64,000 nucleotides of DNA, taken from assembly GCA_022496805.1 (NCBI GenBank), contig CM040086.1:4776501-4840500 (forward strand), in the 5' to 3' direction. The notes under the pieces are model-generated. The model was not told where the DNA came from and did no database searches. It saw only the letters and a list, made by a program, of their open reading frames with translations. This DNA is from Pohlia nutans. Taxonomy: Eukaryota > Streptophyta > Bryopsida > Bryales > Mniaceae. This document shows, in pieces, positions 59,501 to 64,000 of this stretch. The position numbers were made by a program, and so were the translations under genes. The stretch's first letter is position 1, and each line of letters starts with the position of its first letter.

Positions 59501-61745
59501 CTACTTGGGTCTTGGTTTGATTTTTTATGGCTCGGTATTCATCCTGTAATTACTGTTATGTGACAAGGTACTAACTACTACTATAAATATCAAAAAGAAA
59601 GGCATGCACAAATGTATTGAGAATAATGTATTCAAATATTTAACTTCACTTGTAGCAACCATGGGAGTTAGGACAAATGAAAGTTCAAGCAATTGGAAGA
59701 GGATGTCTATCATTGGGTTTGAACGCATGTAGAAGTTACAGAGCAAACATGGTCCGACTCTCATGTGAAGTATATAGTAATTTAATATTCTTTCTTGGCT
59801 TCTTCGTTTCATCGTTTCATCTTATGTTTTCCAAAGGCTAGGAACAGTGCCTGTATCTCCAAATTGTTTTTATTTTCTCTTCTTGGATTTTTTTATTTTA
59901 ATTTTTCTACAGGTACAATAGATCATTGACCAATTAAAATTAAAAAAATCCATGTTGAGATAGGTTCACGTGTGTTCAGTACACTACTGTATCTCGAATT
60001 ACAAGTAATGTAATAACCATACAGAAGATACAACAACTGATTTGCAATCATTGGGGTGCGCATGTTTTTCCGTATAATGAAGCCGGACTCTGAATTTTGG
60101 AAGGGTATTCAATGTAGTTTGCGAGCTTTTTAATTCAGTGAGCTAAATTATGAACTTCTCTTCGTAAACTGTTACACTGAAATGATAATTTTAAAATGAT
60201 GCTCATATTTTGAAACACGCTTGTAGACATATAAAGTTGTTTTTGTCAGTCATGCACTTAATTACCTCTACAGCACAGAAGTGGCAGATCTAATACTAGT
60301 TAGTTTATGGTTATTGCAGGAGACTCTGGAAGGTGTGAAAGGAAAATCAAGGAAGAAGATGAAGTCAAATCGACATGGTGAAGTTAGGGAGCCTTCCAAA
60401 AGAATGGCAAATACACCCGGCACTGTAGAAAGCGGAACAGCAGTCGAAGTGGAAGCCCTTAAGAGAAAGGTCATGCAGCTGGAGGAAGAGAAAAATCTAC
60501 TATTGGGCACCAACAAGGGAAAACAGCGAAAGAAAACAGCATCACCGAGGGAGACAATTAAAGGGCAGTCTTCAAATCGAGCTAAAAAATCTCCAATTTT
60601 GGCCAAATTGAAGAACTTCAATAGTGGTAAGGGAGGCAACACTCGAAATTCCCATTCACTTGATTCTTGCAATTCTATGGGTGGCCAATCTATTGTAGCC
60701 CTGTCAGATCCCTATTGTATAGGGACATGGGATTCTGTGAAAGATGTCCCTGCATGTGAAACAAATGCATTAGGGCAACCCATAGGTAAATTCTGGACCC
60801 ATATGCAAAGTTATTTGCATGATAGAGCACCATGGCTTTTTAAATGGCATTTGCCTTGGCCACATCAGGACCGAGAGATGGTGCGATTGTTTAAGTTGCG
60901 GGTGAGAAGTTTGTACCCTGGTGATTATGAAGAGCGATTTGTACTGTCTGAAGTAGCCAGCAATATTAGGCAACGGAGGGCTAGGGTGAGAAATCACATG
61001 AAAGAGAATGGATGCAAAGATTTTACCCCAATTGCCCATGGTTTGACAAAGGAATCATGGAATGCAATATGGGATTCTATTTCAAACTCTAACTACCTTG
61101 AAAAATCTAATAAATGCAAAGTCGCTGCCGATGCACGGACCAGGAGGATTTCATTCACGCATCGGTTAGGTGCGGGCAGAGTTGTTGGACTCATGAGCAA
61201 ATTTGTAAGTTTTCTCTAAACTCAATGTCTTTTTAAATTGTGATGTGACATTGTTGTAGGCATTGAATGACTGTATTAGTTTATTGTATCCAAATTCTAA
61301 TTTTTCATGTTACTATTTCTTACAGTCACTAATCGGTTCTATTGAAAAGTGGAAATGATTGAACAAAAGGAACCAGCCTTTTATGATATGAAGCTATATG
61401 TTATAGCTAGAGGAAATAAAACAATGTCATAGTATGTAATATTCTGCTGTTGTAACTTACCCGGTTGAGTGTTACCACTTGATTACAGTCACTACCAGGT
61501 TCAGTGTTACCAGTTGATTAGAGTCACTACCCGGTTGACTGTTATGGAAATAATGAATCATCACAATGAATTGCACTTTTATGTTATGAAGCTAGATGTT
61601 AGAGGGGAAAAAATTGAACATTGTACTAGTATGTTGTGATGCGGACGCTGGAGTGGTACATGTATCTAGTTCAGTATGCGCTTTGCCGTGTTGCATTAGA
61701 GGCAATATTAGAAACAATGTATCGGTAATATTAGTTTAGAACGTT

Positions 61746-61780
<35 letters not shown>

Positions 61781-62497
61781 GAAGTGATGTAACCCATGTA
61801 TATGAGGCCTGTCCAAAGCCAGGTTATTGAGACGTATCAAATAGCCGGTATTGTGTTCAATCCAGAACATTGTACTTGTCCAGGACAGAAGGTTTCTTTG
61901 GTTAATTGTATTAATATGCTTCTAAGTTTTTGCGTGGGGTTGTTGATAACAATATTCTTCATGTATGTCCAGGAGGCTGAATTCGAGCGTCCAATAACCA
62001 ATGAAGAGGTGGAATTCGCGAAGAGGGAGGGAGTGCCAAAGTTATTTGAGCGTACGCATAGGAGGTACAAGAAAGGGAAAAGCATCGAGGGAGTGGCACA
62101 ACCGGGTATTGTTCAGCAGAAAATCAGAAAAAAGAATCAACCGAAAGGGATGAAACGAACGGGAGATAACGAGGGGACGAGGAAGAAACAGATAAGGAGC
62201 GCAGACGAAATGGATTTTAGTTCAACCGACGGTGAGGACGATGGCGACGATCAGTACGTAGACACAGATGTTGAGTCCAGTGACTCCGGCAGTGGCAACA
62301 CAAGAACTGCGTACTCCACAGAATCTGCGGCCGAAGAGGAAGAAGGCCAGCACAATGAGGAGGATGGTGGGGAAGATGAAGATGATAGAGAAGGACAGAA
62401 GACTGGAGCAGAAGAGAGCAACGAAAGTGAAGACGGTGGAAGTGTTCATCGCAGTCACAGAAGCGACACAAAAACGCCTTCTACCTCAAACAATTGA
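56588..62497 (+). CDS. TNPA-like CACTA accessory protein (Transposase_24 type), 949 aa, intact
   Basis: Exons are 56588-58027, 60320-61204 and 61973-62497. All junctions have canonical GT/AG (AAG/GTATGT, TTGCAG, TTT/GTAAGT, GTCCAG) and are phase 0. The first ATG is at 56588; a TTACAG acceptor ten bases upstream suggests a 5' non-coding exon. Exon 1 (480 aa) is disordered, with basic blocks and an acidic run (SSSSGDDSEEEEVRGG). Exon 2 has a coiled coil (EVEALKRKVMQLEEEKNLLL) and the Transposase_24-like domain: APWLFKWHLPWPHQ, VRLFKLRVRSLYPGDYEERF, WNAIWDSIS, then KCKVAADARTRRISFTHRLG. Exon 3 is basic, then strongly acidic (SSTDGEDDGDDQ) to its end. It diverges from TNP2 and by analogy with En/Spm TNPA probably binds the subterminal AGCTACGTTT repeats. 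No stop or frameshift was seen. Confidence 0.8.
58028..60319 (+). other. intron 1 of the TNPA-like gene
   Basis: 2.3 kb of AT-rich sequence with no exon or repeat that I can support. Confidence 0.7.
61750..61778. repeat. (TA)n microsatellite in TNPA-like intron 2
   Basis: About 14 TA units, within the 768-bp intron 61205-61972. Confidence 0.9.
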
Positions 62498-62499
62498 CG

Positions 62500-63473
62500 C
62501 ATGATGATTGTGTACATGACGTAGTCTTTGTAAATATTGTATATAGTCATAGACACAGGGGACTGTCAAGTTTTTGTGAACTAAGATAGAACAGTAGACA
62601 ATATTACTTTTGGTTGAAAAGGTCACGATAAGAGTGACCGTTTTTGGGAACTTCAAAAAACAATCTAGACGAAGAAATTTTGGAGAGATTCCGAAGCTAT
62701 GTTGGAAACATTAAGCAGTGCATGATCACTGTGTGCTTGTAAAGAAAATCCAAAGCAATAGCTATTAATTAGTGAATCCTCTGCCACGGGGAGCCTCATC
62801 AGGGGATTCATGAACGGAGACTGAAATGTGGAAACGAATGGGCATGGTTTGGACACATGTAAAACTCTAAAAGCACTAAAATTAGAAGATCGCAACTTCC
62901 GCCGACTATGACACATATGAATACGAAATTAGTAAACTGGGATGGTCAAAAAGTCATTTAAGAACCGACGTGTCATACAATGACATGTGGCAGTAATTTT
63001 ATCCAATGTCGTCTTCATGGTCACCGCTGTTTGAGGAGGAAATCGCTCCAGTTTCACGGCGGTGTGAATTAAATTACTATGCACGATGATCGTTTACTGG
63101 GGTAAAAATAGATTTTCACTGCAGTGAAAACAAGAAGGCACGGTAAAAGCAGTAAAAAACACAACAGGTAAATGAAGTTTTTACAATCGTGTTACTTGTT
63201 TGATACTTCTAGTTAAGTGCAGTTTGGACAACTGTGGGAGCACCACGTGGTGAACCTTTGGGAAGTTGGAACACAAGGGGACGGCAGAAGTATTAGAACG
63301 GAGCCGCTCCCCACCCAGATCGCAGCGTAGAAGTCGTTACGCCCGTAGCGTAGCAAAATTTAGAGCTACGTTTAGACCATCGTAAGCTACATTTTATAAT
63401 TCCACTCTCAGTGTAATCCCAATGCAATAAGCTACGTTTTCGCCGTAGCAGCTAGTGTATGAACCTAGTAGTG
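62500..63473. repeat. right subterminal region of the CACTA element
   Basis: No gene. From about 63,330 the sequence carries repeats of (C)GTAGC/GCTACG: CCGTAGCGTAGC, GAGCTACGTTTAGA, TAAGCTACATTT, AAGCTACGTTTT and GCCGTAGCAGC, ending CCTAGTAGTG at 63473. Confidence 0.7.
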
Positions 63474-64000
63474 CCACTATGGTAACTTTAAATTATACCA
63501 CCAGAACCCGCGAAGCACATTACATGAGTTGCTCAAGGAGTAAATATAATTGAACCTAAAAAGAGTCTTCATATGACCCACTCAAAAGATGAAGCCCCTT
63601 GGTCTTTTAACCATGGGTTAAAACTTGTGAGTTGTGAGAGCATCTCCACCATCACTCTGTACAGCTCTCTTGCTCTAGAAAAATGAGTTAGTCAACAATT
63701 TGTTTGGAGGGAGACACTGAAAAGTGTAGCAAAGTTGAGGGCCCTAAAAGTAACTCAAGCTAATGTAGGGACACATGCAGTATCGGGAACCTCACCTCAG
63801 CAAATGTTCCCTTAGCGACATTCTGCATGGGGTGCTCCACGGGAGGTTCCCGATACAACATTCTAACCTTAATAATGTGTATTTTCTCTTCATAATTGCA
63901 CAATTCATGTGTTGCACAATTCATGCATGGTGACTTTGTGAGTGGCTTACTCACTATTTTCAAAGCCTAATTGAGTGATTTTGGTGGAAAACTACATGGT
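63474..64000. other. flank beyond the CACTA element, no gene
   Basis: It begins CCACTATGG. Inverted copies of GGGAACCTC/GAGGTTCCC-like phrases (GTATCGGGAACCTCACCTCA at about 63,780 and GGGAGGTTCCCGATACAACA at about 63,841) form an imperfect hairpin of about 75 bp. Confidence 0.45.

Larger units (their letters stand above)
42643..63473. mobile_element. CACTA (En/Spm) element, 20.8 kb, nearly complete
   Basis: The left end CACTACAAGGACTACACACT and the inverse of the right end (CACTACTAGGTTCATACACT) align as imperfect terminal inverted repeats. Both ends are followed inward by repeats of (A/G)GCTACGTTT: about six at 42,670-42,810 and about six at 63,335-63,460. Inside are a TNP2 transposase (minus) and a TNPA-like gene (plus), head to head, plus a small orphan. 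The 3-bp flanks are TGA at the left and CCA at the right, so no target duplication is seen. Nonsense codons in TNP2 suggest it is now non-autonomous. Confidence 0.75.

Overview
The window looks like nuclear DNA of a streptophyte (plant), packed with transposable elements. The evidence is plant-type telomere heptamers (TTTAGGG) at four interstitial sites, plant CACTA (En/Spm) transposases of the TNP2 (Transposase_21) and TNPA-like (Transposase_24) types, and genes with GT-AG introns whose phases match. The species cannot be named; nothing identifies a seed plant, and a bryophyte or fern is as likely. I find no rRNA, tRNA or clear host housekeeping gene. Nearly every coding segment belongs to a mobile element.

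Region 1 (1-19.9 kb) holds parts of a first CACTA-like unit: a minus-strand TNPA-like gene (7.03-3.50 kb, with candidate upstream exons to 10.04 kb) and a plus-strand TNP2 transposase (16.02-18.44 kb). They diverge around two small orphan plus-strand genes (13.0 and 14.2 kb). The TNP2 gene stops at the donor site after its Leu-Pro-Tyr-Trp-Lys motif and its 3' third is absent from the window. Two short TTAA-flanked (piggyBac-like) MITEs follow.

Region 2 (about 20.0-41 kb) is the most unusual part. A 20-bp palindrome centred on GGATCC (consensus TATCGGAGGATCCTCCGATA) occurs about fifty times between 20.0 and 40.6 kb and was seen nowhere else in the window. It occurs singly, in three arrays of different period (about 49, 270 and 30 bp), in introns, and in frame inside two coding sequences. 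The block carries two divergent genes. Gene A (minus, 24.10-20.81 kb) encodes a 1055-residue DUF7869-type RNase-H-fold transposase-like protein. Gene B (plus, 32.71-about 41.0 kb, six exons, about 1860 codons) encodes a protein with a ParB-like motif, long charged tandem repeats and an FCP1/NIF-like HAD domain, and it carries three in-frame stops. I infer a large, apparently undescribed two-gene transposon of at least 20.6 kb. Between the two genes lie an AT-rich block (26.1-31.6 kb) and a GC/CT-rich leader for gene B.

Region 3 (42.64-63.47 kb) is a nearly complete 20.8-kb CACTA element with both CACTA termini and AGCTACGTTT-type subterminal repeats. It contains a minus-strand TNP2 gene (55.17-44.83 kb, with two in-frame stops), a plus-strand TNPA-like gene (56.59-62.50 kb, open throughout) and a small minus-strand orphan (43.55-43.09 kb). 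A TTAA MITE sits in one TNP2 intron. Three Helitron-like 3' termini lie at 48.6, 54.59 and 54.72 kb. The left CACTA end abuts another CACTA-type terminus ending at 42,641, which may be the right end of the first unit.

Codons not beginning with ATG were not accepted as starts. Exon boundaries were set from GT/AG signals with matching phase and have not been checked against transcripts.
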